From Kribbella sindirgiensis (GTDB lineage Bacteria > Actinomycetota > Actinomycetes > Propionibacteriales > Kribbellaceae), in assembly GCF_004331435.1 (NCBI RefSeq), contig NZ_SJKA01000002.1:434001-498000 (forward strand): a stretch of 64,000 nt of DNA. The letters run 5' to 3'. Made by a program: the position numbers and the translations under genes. Shown in pieces: positions 18,405 through 29,446 of the stretch (positions are counted from its first letter, which is position 1; each line of letters begins with the position of its first letter). The notes beneath the pieces were generated by a model. That model saw nothing but the letters and a program-made list of their open reading frames with translations. It had not been told where the DNA came from and did no database searches.

Positions 18405-18438
18405 AACCTACGGTTCCGTAGGTTACGGTTGCGTAGGT
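18405..18438. promoter_or_regulatory. Tandem operator upstream of hemolysin III
   Basis: AACCTACGG (18405-18413) and CCGTAGGTT (18416-18424) form a perfect 9-bp inverted repeat with a 2-bp centre. The 15-mer TACGGTTCCGTAGGT (18409-18423) is followed immediately by TACGGTTGCGTAGGT (18424-18438), one mismatch. The array sits 34 bp before the hemolysin III ATG and resembles TetR-type operators. No regulator gene is adjacent, so it is probably a target of a distant regulator. Confidence 0.7.
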
Positions 18439-18472
18439 ATAAACCGCCCGGACACCCCTCGAAAGGACGGCG

Positions 18473-19168
18473 ATGACCGCTACCAGCGCCCAGCCCCAGG
18501 AACTCGGTCACCGGCTCTCCGGGCGGCTCGGCCCGCTCAAGCCGAAGCTCCGCGGGTGGTTGCACGCCGGAACGTTCCCGTTCGCCACCGCGGCCGGCAT
18601 CGTCCTGATCTGCCTGGCACCGCACGCGAACGCACGCTGGGCGGCCGCGGTCTATACCGCCGGCTCGATGCTGCTGTTCGGCATCTCCGCGCTGTACCAC
18701 CGGTTCTACTGGGGCCCGACCGGTGAGGCGATCCTGCGCCGGCTCGACCACAGCAACATCTTCCTGCTGATCGCCGGCACCTACACGCCGCTCGGCATGG
18801 TGCTGCTGCACGGTAACGACCGGCTGCTGATGCTCGGTCTGGCCTGGGGCGGCGCGGCGCTCGGCATCCTGTTCCGGATCTTCTGGCTCAGCGCGCCGCG
18901 CTGGATCTACACCCCGCTCTACCTGGCCCTGGGCTGGGTCGCGATCTTCTGGATGGGTGACATCTACCACGCGGGCGGCGCGGCGGTCGTCACGCTGATC
19001 GCCGTCGGCGGCGGCCTGTACTCGATCGGCGCTGTCGTCTACGGCACCAAGCGCCCGAACCCCTCCCCCCGCTGGTTCGGCTTCCACGAAATCTTCCACG
19101 CCTTCACCGTCGCCGCCTTCATCTGCCACTACATCGCCGTAAGCATCGCGACGTACCGCGCCGGCTAA
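18473..19168 (+). CDS. Hemolysin III family membrane protein (TrhA-like)
   Basis: The 231-residue protein has seven predicted membrane helices and the PAQR/hemolysin III motifs: LYHRFYWG, a conserved LDHSNIFLLIAGTYTP, and a late HEIFHAFTV with the histidines of the metal site. Family members influence membrane energetics or fluidity; the name hemolysin is historical. It sits divergently next to uppS, as Rv1085c does beside Rv1086. A strong AAGGAC(GG) site precedes the ATG, and the tandem operator lies upstream. Confidence 0.88.
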   Translation: MTATSAQPQELGHRLSGRLGPLKPKLRGWLHAGTFPFATAAGIVLICLAPHANARWAAAVYTAGSMLLFGISALYHRFYWGPTGEAILRRLDHSNIFLLIAGTYTPLGMVLLHGNDRLLMLGLAWGGAALGILFRIFWLSAPRWIYTPLYLALGWVAIFWMGDIYHAGGAAVVTLIAVGGGLYSIGAVVYGTKRPNPSPRWFGFHEIFHAFTVAAFICHYIAVSIATYRAG

Positions 19169-19282
19169 CCCACGAATAACCGCGCCCACTGTCGCGTTGG
19201 AGACACCCGGCGGGGACTGGGAACAGGCAATAACTGGTGCCTAGAGCCCATGCCCTGTCCTCAGTGTGATCCGGTCTTGTAC

Positions 19283-19323
19283 TGCGGAACATTTCTGTCA
19301 CCAGGTGCAACATTTGTTCCGCA
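19283..19323. terminator. Possible bidirectional hairpin between hlyIII and marR
   Basis: TGCGGAAC (19283-19290) is complementary to GTTCCGCA (19316-19323) across a 25-nt loop in the gap between convergent genes. The 173-bp gap otherwise holds nothing I can assign. Confidence 0.35.
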
Positions 19324-19341
19324 AGCAGCCCCGGCCGCGCT

Positions 19342-19785
19342 CTATGGCTGGGTGCCTAGTTCGTGGAGGGTTTGGCGGAGGTGGGCGTAGCGGGTGGGGC
19401 CTAGTTGGGTGGACCAGGATTGTTCTACCCGGGCTATGGCGGCTCGGCTGTAGGCGACCGCTTCGTCGCCCAGCGGTGTGCGGCGGACCAGGCGGACCCG
19501 GCGGTCGGTGGGAAGGCGGGAGGACTCGGTATATCCGAGTTTCTGCAGGTAGTCGACGTGTTGCCCGAGGCCTTGTTTCGTCATGGTCGCGACCTCGGCG
19601 AGGTCGGTGATGCGGGCGCCGTCGGGCGGGATCAGTTCGAGCAGGCGGTAGTGGGAGACGCGCAGCCCGGGGTGCTGGTCCTCGGACGTGGCCAGGATCT
19701 CCGACCGGATCCGTCGCAGCGCCAGCCCGAGCAGCGCGGCGATGTGATCGGCCCCGAGCCGGGGATCGTCGTTGACGGAAGTCAT
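19342..19785 (-). CDS. MarR-family transcriptional regulator
   Basis: The 147-residue protein has the MarR winged helix at about residues 45-110 (ITDLAEVATMTKQGLGQHVDYLQKLGY recognition region, wing LPTDRRVRLVRRTPLG) flanked by helical dimer segments. It is divergent from a phosphotransferase-fold gene, with starts 53 bp apart, so it probably controls itself and that neighbour. The gap contains TCACGTGA (19801-19808) and TGAGT-N6-ACTCA (19806-19821), both possible operators. Confidence 0.85.
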   Translation of the reverse strand: MTSVNDDPRLGADHIAALLGLALRRIRSEILATSEDQHPGLRVSHYRLLELIPPDGARITDLAEVATMTKQGLGQHVDYLQKLGYTESSRLPTDRRVRLVRRTPLGDEAVAYSRAAIARVEQSWSTQLGPTRYAHLRQTLHELGTQP

Positions 19786-19800
19786 AAAGCAACTTTACTA

Positions 19801-19822
19801 TCACGTGAGTAGGGTGACTCAA
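19801..19822. promoter_or_regulatory. Candidate MarR operator
   Basis: TCACGTGA is an 8-bp palindrome and overlaps TGAGT-N6-ACTCA, a half-site pair that resembles the two operators at 35381-35430 except for one base less spacing. It lies between the divergent MarR and phosphotransferase starts. Assignment is by position. Confidence 0.4.
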
Positions 19823-19838
19823 CTTCCGTGGGGGGAAC

Positions 19839-20993
19839 ATGATCACCGGACTGGAACCGTTGGGCCGGGACGCGTTGGGGGAGGAGGGCCTGACCGCGCT
19901 CGTGCGGACGATCACCGGGGATCCGGCGGCCGTCGCGGGCGCGGTCAGGGTCGAGCCTGTCGACTATCGGATCGGTACGCCGAGCACCGAGTCGCTGCAC
20001 CGTGTCTTCGGTACGACGCTCGACGGCGGCGACTGGTCGTGCTTCGTGAAGAAGCTCCAATCCGTTCGCCACTCCCCGATCATCGAGTTCGTGCCCGTGG
20101 AGTACCGGCAGAGCTTCATCGACTACATGCCCTGGCAGTTGGAGATCGCCGTTCACCAGAGCGGCATCGGCGACCTGATGCCACCAGGCCTCCGGTTGGC
20201 GCACGCCTACCGCATCGACGTGTACGACGACGACCGCGCGACGCTGTGGATGGAGAACGTCGTCCAGGAGTGGGGTCCGTGGCCGATGGACCGCTTCGAG
20301 CGGGCGGCGTACCTGCTCGGACGGCTGTCAGCTCGTCGGCAACCCCATCTCGTCGAGCCCCTGCTCGACCGGGTCGTCTCCAGCACTCCCGGTACGGCGC
20401 TGCGGTACTACGCCGGCGGCCGCGTCATGAGGTCTGCCCTGCCGGCTCTGGCCGATCCCCAGACCTGGCGGCACCCACTGCTGAGCGCCGCGGTCTGCCA
20501 CCTGGGCGACCACCGTCTACGGGACGACCTGCTCGCGCTGGGCGAGCGCGTCCCCGCCGTACTCGATGCGCTCGAGGCGTTGCCGCAGTGCTACCAGCAC
20601 GGGGACGCGAGCCCGCAGAACCTGCTGGTGCCGCACGACAGCCCGGACGAGTTCGTGGCGATCGACTGGGGTTTCGACTGCCCACAGGCGGTCGGGTTCG
20701 ACCTGGGGCAGTTGCTGATCGGGCTGGCGCACGCGGGCGAGCTGGCGCCGGAGGCGTTGCCCGCAGTACACAGGGTGATCCTGAAGGGGTTCCAGGAGGG
20801 TCTCGCGGAGGATGGCCTGCAGGTGACCGAGGAGGAGGTTCTCTACGGGTACCTGGGGTCGCTGCTGATCCGGGCCGCGTTCACCGCATTGCCGCTCGAG
20901 ATGTTCGGCATGGCCAACGCTCCGCTGGAGCTGTTCGAGCAGCGGGTCCAGCTGACCCGCACACTGGTCGACCTTGTTTCCCCTGTGGTTTGA
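19839..20993 (+). CDS. Aminoglycoside phosphotransferase-fold protein
   Basis: The 384-residue protein has the APH/choline-kinase catalytic loop YQHGDASPQNLL (catalytic Asp) and the metal-binding FVAIDWGF, near residues 250-275. The N-lobe has a lysine in CFVKKLQS. Such proteins phosphorylate small molecules (antibiotics, sugars, choline), but many in actinobacteria have no known substrate. The MarR gene next door suggests induction by a small molecule. Confidence 0.8.
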   Translation: MITGLEPLGRDALGEEGLTALVRTITGDPAAVAGAVRVEPVDYRIGTPSTESLHRVFGTTLDGGDWSCFVKKLQSVRHSPIIEFVPVEYRQSFIDYMPWQLEIAVHQSGIGDLMPPGLRLAHAYRIDVYDDDRATLWMENVVQEWGPWPMDRFERAAYLLGRLSARRQPHLVEPLLDRVVSSTPGTALRYYAGGRVMRSALPALADPQTWRHPLLSAAVCHLGDHRLRDDLLALGERVPAVLDALEALPQCYQHGDASPQNLLVPHDSPDEFVAIDWGFDCPQAVGFDLGQLLIGLAHAGELAPEALPAVHRVILKGFQEGLAEDGLQVTEEEVLYGYLGSLLIRAAFTALPLEMFGMANAPLELFEQRVQLTRTLVDLVSPVV

Positions 20994-21057
20994 CGCGATC
21001 ACATTTCAGTCGTGTCACAGCTGCAACGAACGGCGCCCTCACGTGTATCCATGATGC

Positions 21058-23114
<2,057 letters not shown>

Positions 23115-23125
23115 TCACCGTGAGC

Positions 23126-25201
23126 TCAGCTCGCGGTCAGCGAGGTGTCGTCGATGACGAAGCTGGTCTGCAGGGAGGAGTCCTCCTGGCCGACGAACTT
23201 CACGGTCACCGTCTTTCCCTTGTACTGCGTCACGTTGAGCGTCTTCTGGACGTACGACGTGTTCTTGTTCAGGTTCGAGTACGTCGCCAGCGTAGTCGTG
23301 GTCGACCCGTCGACGACCTGAACCTTGGCCGTGTCGTACACCGTCGAGCCGGTCGTCTCGGCGGTGTCGATCCGGATCCAGAACGACAGGGTGGCGGTGG
23401 TCGCCGAGGCCGGGATCGCGACCGACTGGCCGACGTTCTCGGTGGTGGTGCGACCGTTGCCCTGCAGCCACAGCTTCCACGTGCCGGTCCGCGCCGGGCG
23501 ACCGGTGTTGTTGGTGATCGGGCCCGAGGTGCCGGTCCAGTTCACCGCGCCGGACTCGAAGCCCGGGTTCAGCAGCAGGTTGTCGCCGGTCGGCGGCTCC
23601 GGGTCGGTGCCACCGCCGCAGGCGGCCGCGCCGGCCGGGACGGAGATTCCGCTGAACGCCGCCTCGATGCCCTTGCACTGCGTCGAGTCCGCGCCGTACA
23701 GCTCCTTCGCGGAGTTGATCGCACCCTCACGGGCGTCCTTGTAGGTGCTGCCCGAGCTCAGCTTGGTGCTCAGCGTGCGGTACCAGACCTTGGCGGCCAC
23801 GTCGCGGCCGACCCCGGTGATGGTGGCGCCGTTGCAGGCGGTGCTGCTGTGCGTCACACCGCCGATGACCTTGCTCCCGGTGCCTTCCGACGCCAGGTAG
23901 AACCAGTGGTTCAGCGGGCCGGACGAGTAGTGCGGGTCCAGGCCGCCGGTGCTGGTCGACCAGCAGTCAACGCTGCGGCCGTCCTTCGAGGGCTTGTCCA
24001 TGTAGCGCAGCGGCGTGCCGTTGCCGTTGATGTTGATCTTCTCGCCGATCAGGTAGTCACCCGGGTCGGACGAGTTGTTGGCGGAGAACTCCACCGCGGT
24101 ACCGAAGATGTCGGAGGTCGCCTCGTTCAGGCCGCCCGCGTCGCCGGAGTAGTCCAGGTTGGCGGTCGCCTCGGTGACACCGTGGCTCATCTCGTGGCCG
24201 GCCACGTCGATCGACGTCAGCGGGCGCGTGTTGCCCGAGCCGTCGCCGTACGTCATCTGGGTGCCGTCCCAGAACGCGTTCACGTACGCGTTGCCGTAGT
24301 GCACGCGGGAGCGAGCGCCCTGGCCGTTGTTGAAGATGCCGTTCCGGCCGTGGACGTTCTTGTAGTAGTCCCAGGTCAGCTGGGAGCCGTAGTGCGCGTC
24401 CACACCGGCGGTCTGGCGGTTCGACGCGGCGCCGGTACCCCAGGTGTCGTCGGCGTCGGTGAACGTGGTGCCACTACCGGAGGTCGAGCCGTTGAGGTCC
24501 GTGGTGTAGTTGCCGCCACGGGTCGGGTCGCTCATCGTGTAGCTGCCCGACGTACCGATGCTGACGGTGCCGGAGTACATCGAGTTTCCGGTACCGGTCT
24601 TGACCTCGTCGTCCTGCGCGAGCACCGCGCCGGACTTGGCGTCGACGAACGAGTGCAGCACCGACGGGGTCTGGTCGGCCTTCACACCGGTGGTGACCAC
24701 CTCGTACGCGAGGACGGGCTTGGTCGGCGTCACGAAGACCACCAACTGCCCCTTGTTGCCGGTGGCCTTGAACTTCGCCGCCTGCGCGCCCTTGGTGAGC
24801 GCCGCCGACTGGGACAGAGTCGGCTTGGTGGCGACGGCGACCGCCTTGGCGCCGCGGTTGTACGTGACCTGCCCGATCGACTCGCCCTTGCGCTTGACGA
24901 TCAGGTCACCCCCGACGACCTTGAGGCCGTTGAAGGTACGGTCGTAGCGGACGTACTCGGTGCCGTCCGCGTCCTTGACCACGTCGCGGACCTTGAGCTG
25001 CTCGCCGGTGCCGAGACCGAGAGCGGCGGCCGTCTGCGCGGTCAGCGCCTGTTCGGCCTGAACGGCGGCCGGCTGGTTGAAGCCGGATGCCGGGAGCGGA
25101 GCCGTCCGGTCGGCGGCACCCGCGTTCGAAGCGGTGAACGTCGTGGCAAGACCCGCTGCCGCGACAATGGCCACCGCCCCTGCTGATGTCAGTCGTTTCA
25201 A
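23126..25201 (-). CDS. Secreted M4 (thermolysin-like) metalloprotease with C-terminal beta-sandwich
   Basis: The 691-residue preproprotein has a signal peptide (1-30), an FTP/PepSY-type propeptide (about 40-200), an M4 catalytic domain (about 205-525) with HEMSH at 336-340 and the third zinc ligand Glu360 in GLNEATSD, and a C-terminal domain (about 550-691). It is expected to be exported, autoprocessed, and to cleave proteins on the N-side of hydrophobic residues. The peptides released would suit the M28 aminopeptidase encoded 140 bp downstream. The last 90 residues differ from that enzyme at only about eight positions. Confidence 0.93.
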   Translation of the reverse strand: MKRLTSAGAVAIVAAAGLATTFTASNAGAADRTAPLPASGFNQPAAVQAEQALTAQTAAALGLGTGEQLKVRDVVKDADGTEYVRYDRTFNGLKVVGGDLIVKRKGESIGQVTYNRGAKAVAVATKPTLSQSAALTKGAQAAKFKATGNKGQLVVFVTPTKPVLAYEVVTTGVKADQTPSVLHSFVDAKSGAVLAQDDEVKTGTGNSMYSGTVSIGTSGSYTMSDPTRGGNYTTDLNGSTSGSGTTFTDADDTWGTGAASNRQTAGVDAHYGSQLTWDYYKNVHGRNGIFNNGQGARSRVHYGNAYVNAFWDGTQMTYGDGSGNTRPLTSIDVAGHEMSHGVTEATANLDYSGDAGGLNEATSDIFGTAVEFSANNSSDPGDYLIGEKININGNGTPLRYMDKPSKDGRSVDCWSTSTGGLDPHYSSGPLNHWFYLASEGTGSKVIGGVTHSSTACNGATITGVGRDVAAKVWYRTLSTKLSSGSTYKDAREGAINSAKELYGADSTQCKGIEAAFSGISVPAGAAACGGGTDPEPPTGDNLLLNPGFESGAVNWTGTSGPITNNTGRPARTGTWKLWLQGNGRTTTENVGQSVAIPASATTATLSFWIRIDTAETTGSTVYDTAKVQVVDGSTTTTLATYSNLNKNTSYVQKTLNVTQYKGKTVTVKFVGQEDSSLQTSFVIDDTSLTAS

Positions 25202-25426
25202 GACAACATCTCCTCACGGTGTGGTCGCTGTTTGGGCGCAGCGACCGAATTCAGTTGGGGACGCGCCGGATGCTGACGCAACAGTGCCACTGCCTCATTT
25301 GTGACACTTCGTGTCGATACATGCGAGTTCTGTTACATCCGACTGAGGACCGACTGTTGCCGTCCGCCGGCCGCGCGTCAAGGGATTTGAGCGAAACGGC
25401 AGGGAAAACCCGCACCAAGGACAGCC

Positions 25427-27391
25427 TCAGTCCGCCGGGCGCAACTCCTGGCGAAGGTGTTCCGGCAACGTCACGGGCAACCGGCAGGTGAATTTCTGAC
25501 ACACATATGCCGCCGGCAGGTCCCGCCCCGCCATCAGCGGTACGGCGGATCCAGGCGCACCGGACGCGATGGCCGTACCCCAAGGCGCGTCAGCGAACGC
25601 AACCCGCACAAGCTCCCGCGCGGCGTCGGGCGTAGTGGTGACGATGGCGATTTCGAGGGGGCCGGTGGCGATCGCCTCGGCGACTGCGAGGGCGCGGCCG
25701 GCGAAGCGGGGCGCGCGGTGTGCGATCGCGGACGAGGCACCCAGCGCCTGCTGGGCGGCGGCCTCATACCGGTCTGATCCGGTCAGGCTCGCGAGCGTGG
25801 TGAAGGCCTCGGCGGCCAGGCTCACGCCCGACGGGGTCGCGTTGTCCGTAGCGTCCTGCGGCCGCCACACCAACCGCTCGGCATCGGCAGCCGTGTCGAA
25901 GTAGGAGCCATCAGCAACAAACTGCTCCAGAACCCTGTCCAGCAAGGCCTCCGCGACCCGATACCACTCGTCATCACCAGTCGCACCCAGCAGCGTCAAG
26001 CACCCCTGAGCAACCGCCGCATAGTCCTCGAGTACGCCGTCCGCACTCCCCCGCACACCGTCCCGCGACGTCCGGTACAACCGCGCGCCATCCAGATGCA
26101 CCTCCCGGATCAACCGCGCCGCCGCCTCGGCCGCCTCGACGTAATCGGGCCGCTCGAGCACAACCCCGGCGCGAGTGAGCGCCGTGATCGCCAACCCGTT
26201 CCACGCGGCCACCACCTTGCCGTCCCGCCCCGGGTAGGTGCGCGCGCCCCGTGCCCGCTGAAGCGCTTCACGCACCCGCTTCCACCGGTCCACATCATCC
26301 GGATCCTGCCGAAGCTGCAGAACCGACGTACCGTGCTCAAAGGTTCCGGTCACGTCGCACAGGTCGATGACCCAGTCGGCGTCGTCCCCGATGGCTTCGC
26401 GCAGCTGCTCCGGCGTCCAGGCGTAGTACTTGCCTTCCTCCCCGTCCGTGTCGGCGTCAAGCGCGGAGGCGAAGCCACCTTCCGGAGTCCGGAGCTCGGC
26501 GAGCAGGAAGCCGGCTGTCTCCTCGGCCACGCGCTTCGCCAGCGGGTCGCCGCTGATCGTCCACCAGTGCGTGTAGACGTCGAGGAGCAGCGCGTTGTCG
26601 TACAGCATCTTCTCGAAGTGCGGGACGATCCACTGGCCGTCCACGGAGTACCGCGCGAAGCCGCCGGCGAGCTGGTCGTACATCCCGCCGCGGGCCATCC
26701 GGTCGCAGGTGTGGGCAACCATCGCGAGCGCGTCCTCGTCGCCGGTCCGGCGGTGGTGGCGGAGCAGGAAGTCGAGCACCATCGACGGCGGGAACTTCGG
26801 GGCCTGCCCGAAGCCGGCGTCGACCGGGTCGAAATCGAGCTTCAGCAACCGAACCGCCTGCGCCAGGTCGAACGCCTGCTGGCCCGCTGGCTGCTGCGCG
26901 CCGAGCTGTTCGACGACGCGCTTCCCGATCCCGTCGAGCTGTTCACGCCGGTTCTGCCACGCGTCGGTGATTGCCTCCAGCACCTGCCGGAACGACGCCA
27001 TCCCGGCGCGCGAGTCCTTCGGGAAGTACGTCCCGCAGAAGAACGGCTCCCCCGCCGGCGTCAGGAACACCGACATCGGCCAGCCGCCCTGCCCGGTCAT
27101 CGCCACGGTCGCGGCCATGTAGATGGCGTCGACGTCCGGCCGCTCCTCCCGGTCCACCTTGACGCTGACAAAATGCTCGGCCAGGTACGCCGCCGTCTCG
27201 GCGTCCTCGAACGACTCGTGCGCCATCACATGACACCAGTGACACGCGGAGTACCCCACCGACAGGAAGATCGGCACGTCCCGTTCCCGGGCCTCGGCGA
27301 ACGCCCGCTCCGACCACTCCCGCCACTCCACCGGGTTGCCCGCGTGCTGCCGCAGATACGGACTGGTCGACTGCCCGAGCTCGTTCGCCAT
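25427..27391 (-). CDS. DUF255 thioredoxin-fold / glycosidase-like protein (YyaL family)
   Basis: The 654-residue protein has an N-terminal thioredoxin-like DUF255 domain (about residues 1-165; SACHWCHVM with a CxxC-type pair) and a large (alpha/alpha) toroid domain like N-acylglucosamine 2-epimerases/glycosidases. It is the counterpart of M. tuberculosis Rv1084 and human spermatogenesis-associated protein 20. The reaction is unknown. ATG 27391 was chosen by homology (MANELGQSTSPYLRQHA is the universal start of this family). Confidence 0.88.
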   Translation of the reverse strand: MANELGQSTSPYLRQHAGNPVEWREWSERAFAEARERDVPIFLSVGYSACHWCHVMAHESFEDAETAAYLAEHFVSVKVDREERPDVDAIYMAATVAMTGQGGWPMSVFLTPAGEPFFCGTYFPKDSRAGMASFRQVLEAITDAWQNRREQLDGIGKRVVEQLGAQQPAGQQAFDLAQAVRLLKLDFDPVDAGFGQAPKFPPSMVLDFLLRHHRRTGDEDALAMVAHTCDRMARGGMYDQLAGGFARYSVDGQWIVPHFEKMLYDNALLLDVYTHWWTISGDPLAKRVAEETAGFLLAELRTPEGGFASALDADTDGEEGKYYAWTPEQLREAIGDDADWVIDLCDVTGTFEHGTSVLQLRQDPDDVDRWKRVREALQRARGARTYPGRDGKVVAAWNGLAITALTRAGVVLERPDYVEAAEAAARLIREVHLDGARLYRTSRDGVRGSADGVLEDYAAVAQGCLTLLGATGDDEWYRVAEALLDRVLEQFVADGSYFDTAADAERLVWRPQDATDNATPSGVSLAAEAFTTLASLTGSDRYEAAAQQALGASSAIAHRAPRFAGRALAVAEAIATGPLEIAIVTTTPDAARELVRVAFADAPWGTAIASGAPGSAVPLMAGRDLPAAYVCQKFTCRLPVTLPEHLRQELRPAD

Positions 27392-27427
27392 AGTCCCCAC
27401 CGTATGCGGCCGCGATTGAATAGGACC

Positions 27428-27955
27428 GTGCCCGTCCATCCTTTGCTCGCCAGCCGCTTCAGCCCGCTGATGTTCGACCCCGCCTGGACCGTCACCGAGG
27501 AGGACGTCGAACTGCTCCTCGACGCGGCGCGCTGGGCCCCGTCCGCGGGCAACTCGCAGCCCTGGGCGTACTTCGTCGCCCGCCGCGACGAGCCCGACCA
27601 CAAGCGCGTCGTCCGGTACCTCGCCCGCAGCTCCGCCCGCTGGGCCCCGAGCGCCTCGCTGCTGATCGTGACGATGGCCCACCGGTACGTCGAGGACACC
27701 GACTGGGCGTACTCCGACTTCGCGGACTACGACCTCGGGCAGTCGGTCGCGCACCTCACCCTGCAGGCGCACGCCATGGACCTCGCCTGCCGCCAGTTCC
27801 GCGCCTTCGACCTAGAAACCCTGACCACCGACCTGCACCCCAGCCCCGGCTGGCACATCGTCTCGATGATCGCCGTCGGCCGCCCCGCCGAACCCCGCCC
27901 ACCGGACCGCGACCGCCGCACCACCACCGACCTCCGAACGGCCCCCTGGGACTAG
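27428..27955 (+). CDS. Nitroreductase-family protein
   Basis: The 175-residue FMN-dependent nitroreductase-fold protein has AARWAPSAGNSQPWAYFVA, the classical FMN phosphate-binding segment, near residues 41-60, and the GQSVAHLTLQAHAMDLACRQF dimer helix. Substrates are probably quinones, nitroaromatics or flavins. It starts at GTG 27428, 36 bp from the divergent DUF255 gene, and overlaps the convergent CopD-like gene by 4 bp. Confidence 0.82.
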   Translation: MPVHPLLASRFSPLMFDPAWTVTEEDVELLLDAARWAPSAGNSQPWAYFVARRDEPDHKRVVRYLARSSARWAPSASLLIVTMAHRYVEDTDWAYSDFADYDLGQSVAHLTLQAHAMDLACRQFRAFDLETLTTDLHPSPGWHIVSMIAVGRPAEPRPPDRDRRTTTDLRTAPWD

Positions 27956-28980
27956 ACGGTCTGGGACAGAGCGACCGAGAGGCCGAGGGTGACGGCCATG
28001 ATGAGGAGTTCTATGCCGACGACGCGCCAGAACGGGCGGGCCGAGTCCAGGAGGTCCGGTGCGTCGGAGCGGCTGCGGTGGAGCGCGGCGAGGACGATCA
28101 GGAGCAGGAAGGCGGCGACCTTTGCGATCAGTAGGCCGCCGTACGCGTCCTCGGTGACGGTGTCGATGATCGAGCCCCAGCCGCCGCCCCTCGCGGCCAG
28201 TCGGCCGGCGGCGCTGATCAGGCCGCTGATCAGGACGGCGATCGACGAGATCAACGCGACCTGGCCGTACCGTTCCAGCACGATCGGCAGACCGGTCCGG
28301 CTCGCCCGGCCGTAGCGGACCAGGCCCGCGAGCCCGCCGACCCAGGTGGTCGCCGCGATCACGTGGATCACCAGGGCCGCTCCGGCGAGGACGACGTACG
28401 ACTCGTTCCTCGGGTACGCCGTGACCGCGGTCGGGACCAGTGCGGCGATGGCGACCAGTACGCCGAGCCCTGCCGCCGAGGACGTCTGCACCCGGCGGAT
28501 GCCGATCGCCAGCGCGAGGACCAGGATGCCGGTGATCAGCAGCGCCTTCACCTCGGGTACGCCGAGCGCGTCGTCGAGCCGTAGCCGCAGCAGCCGCACC
28601 GGGGTGTTGAGCAAGAGCGACGCCGTCACGATCGCGCCCGCGAACGCACACACCGCCCAGATGATCGCCGAGTTGCTCGCGTCCCGGACCGCGCGCCGGC
28701 CCTGCACTCCGAGCGGTCCGCCCTCGATCCGCAGCAGTACGACGGCCGCGAGCAGCGCGCCCGCACAGCCGACTGTGGCCAGCGTGGAGATCAACCGGAG
28801 CATCGGCAGCAGCCAGGACACGAACGTACCCGGCCCGCCGATCCCGCCGGCGTCCTGCGGCTCGCTGCCGGCGGCGTACAACGCTGCCACGAGCGCCACC
28901 GACGCGACGAGGACAGCAGCGACCCCACCCGCGACCAGGCGTCCGGGCATGCGGTGCCTGGCGGCGCGGGTCGCGGTCAC
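27952..28980 (-). CDS. CopD-domain membrane protein
   Basis: The 342-residue protein has eight or nine membrane helices and a CopD-like domain in the second half, with VIHVIAATTWVGGLAGLVRY (histidine in the membrane) and the late LLLIVLAALH segment. CopD proteins move copper across the cytoplasmic membrane. No CopC domain is attached. A second CopD-like gene at 39120 is paired with CopC. The start is GTG 28980. Confidence 0.8.
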   Translation of the reverse strand: MTATRAARHRMPGRLVAGGVAAVLVASVALVAALYAAGSEPQDAGGIGGPGTFVSWLLPMLRLISTLATVGCAGALLAAVVLLRIEGGPLGVQGRRAVRDASNSAIIWAVCAFAGAIVTASLLLNTPVRLLRLRLDDALGVPEVKALLITGILVLALAIGIRRVQTSSAAGLGVLVAIAALVPTAVTAYPRNESYVVLAGAALVIHVIAATTWVGGLAGLVRYGRASRTGLPIVLERYGQVALISSIAVLISGLISAAGRLAARGGGWGSIIDTVTEDAYGGLLIAKVAAFLLLIVLAALHRSRSDAPDLLDSARPFWRVVGIELLIMAVTLGLSVALSQTV

Positions 28981-29118
28981 CGGAGAGGCAGGTCGTGGGC
29001 ACCAGTCAGCACGCGGCTCACTATAGGGTCAGCCGGAGGTGGGCTGCCCAGTCCGACACCATCTCGTGACCAGGGTGTTTCCCAGCTCCCAGGAATCAGT
29101 TACAGCACCGGCATCGAG

Positions 29119-29403
29119 TCAGTGCTCTGAGTGTTCCTTGGAGTCACTCGGCGTCTGGGTCGGAGCCGTAGTCGTCGGCGTCGCATCGGTAGCCGGGGTA
29201 GGCGAAGGGTCCGGAGTCGCAGGGCCGTCGGACGGTGCTGGGTCGTCCGCACCATCGCGATCGAAGTCGATCCGCTTCAGCTGCTTGCCCATGTTGCGCC
29301 ACAGCAGCACCGTGGCGGCACCGAGCGCCAGCACGATCAGCAGCGCGACCCATCCCGGCTTCACGACGTTGGGGTCGATCTCGGCCGTCTGAAGGGAGAT
29401 CAT
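29119..29403 (-). CDS. Small single-pass membrane protein (Rv1083-like)
   Basis: The 94-residue protein has one membrane helix (PGWVALLIVLALGAATVLLW, about residues 15-34), then a conserved basic/acidic patch NMGKQLKRIDFDRDG and a disordered Pro/Thr tail. Gene order (between DUF255 and mca) matches the conserved hypothetical Rv1083 of M. tuberculosis. Start codons GTG 29415 and ATG 29403 are both possible; I chose the ATG. Function is unknown. Confidence 0.72.
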   Translation of the reverse strand: MISLQTAEIDPNVVKPGWVALLIVLALGAATVLLWRNMGKQLKRIDFDRDGADDPAPSDGPATPDPSPTPATDATPTTTAPTQTPSDSKEHSEH

Positions 29404-29446
29404 CGCTGTTACCACGCCACCATTGTCTCATTGTCCGCAGCCGCCC

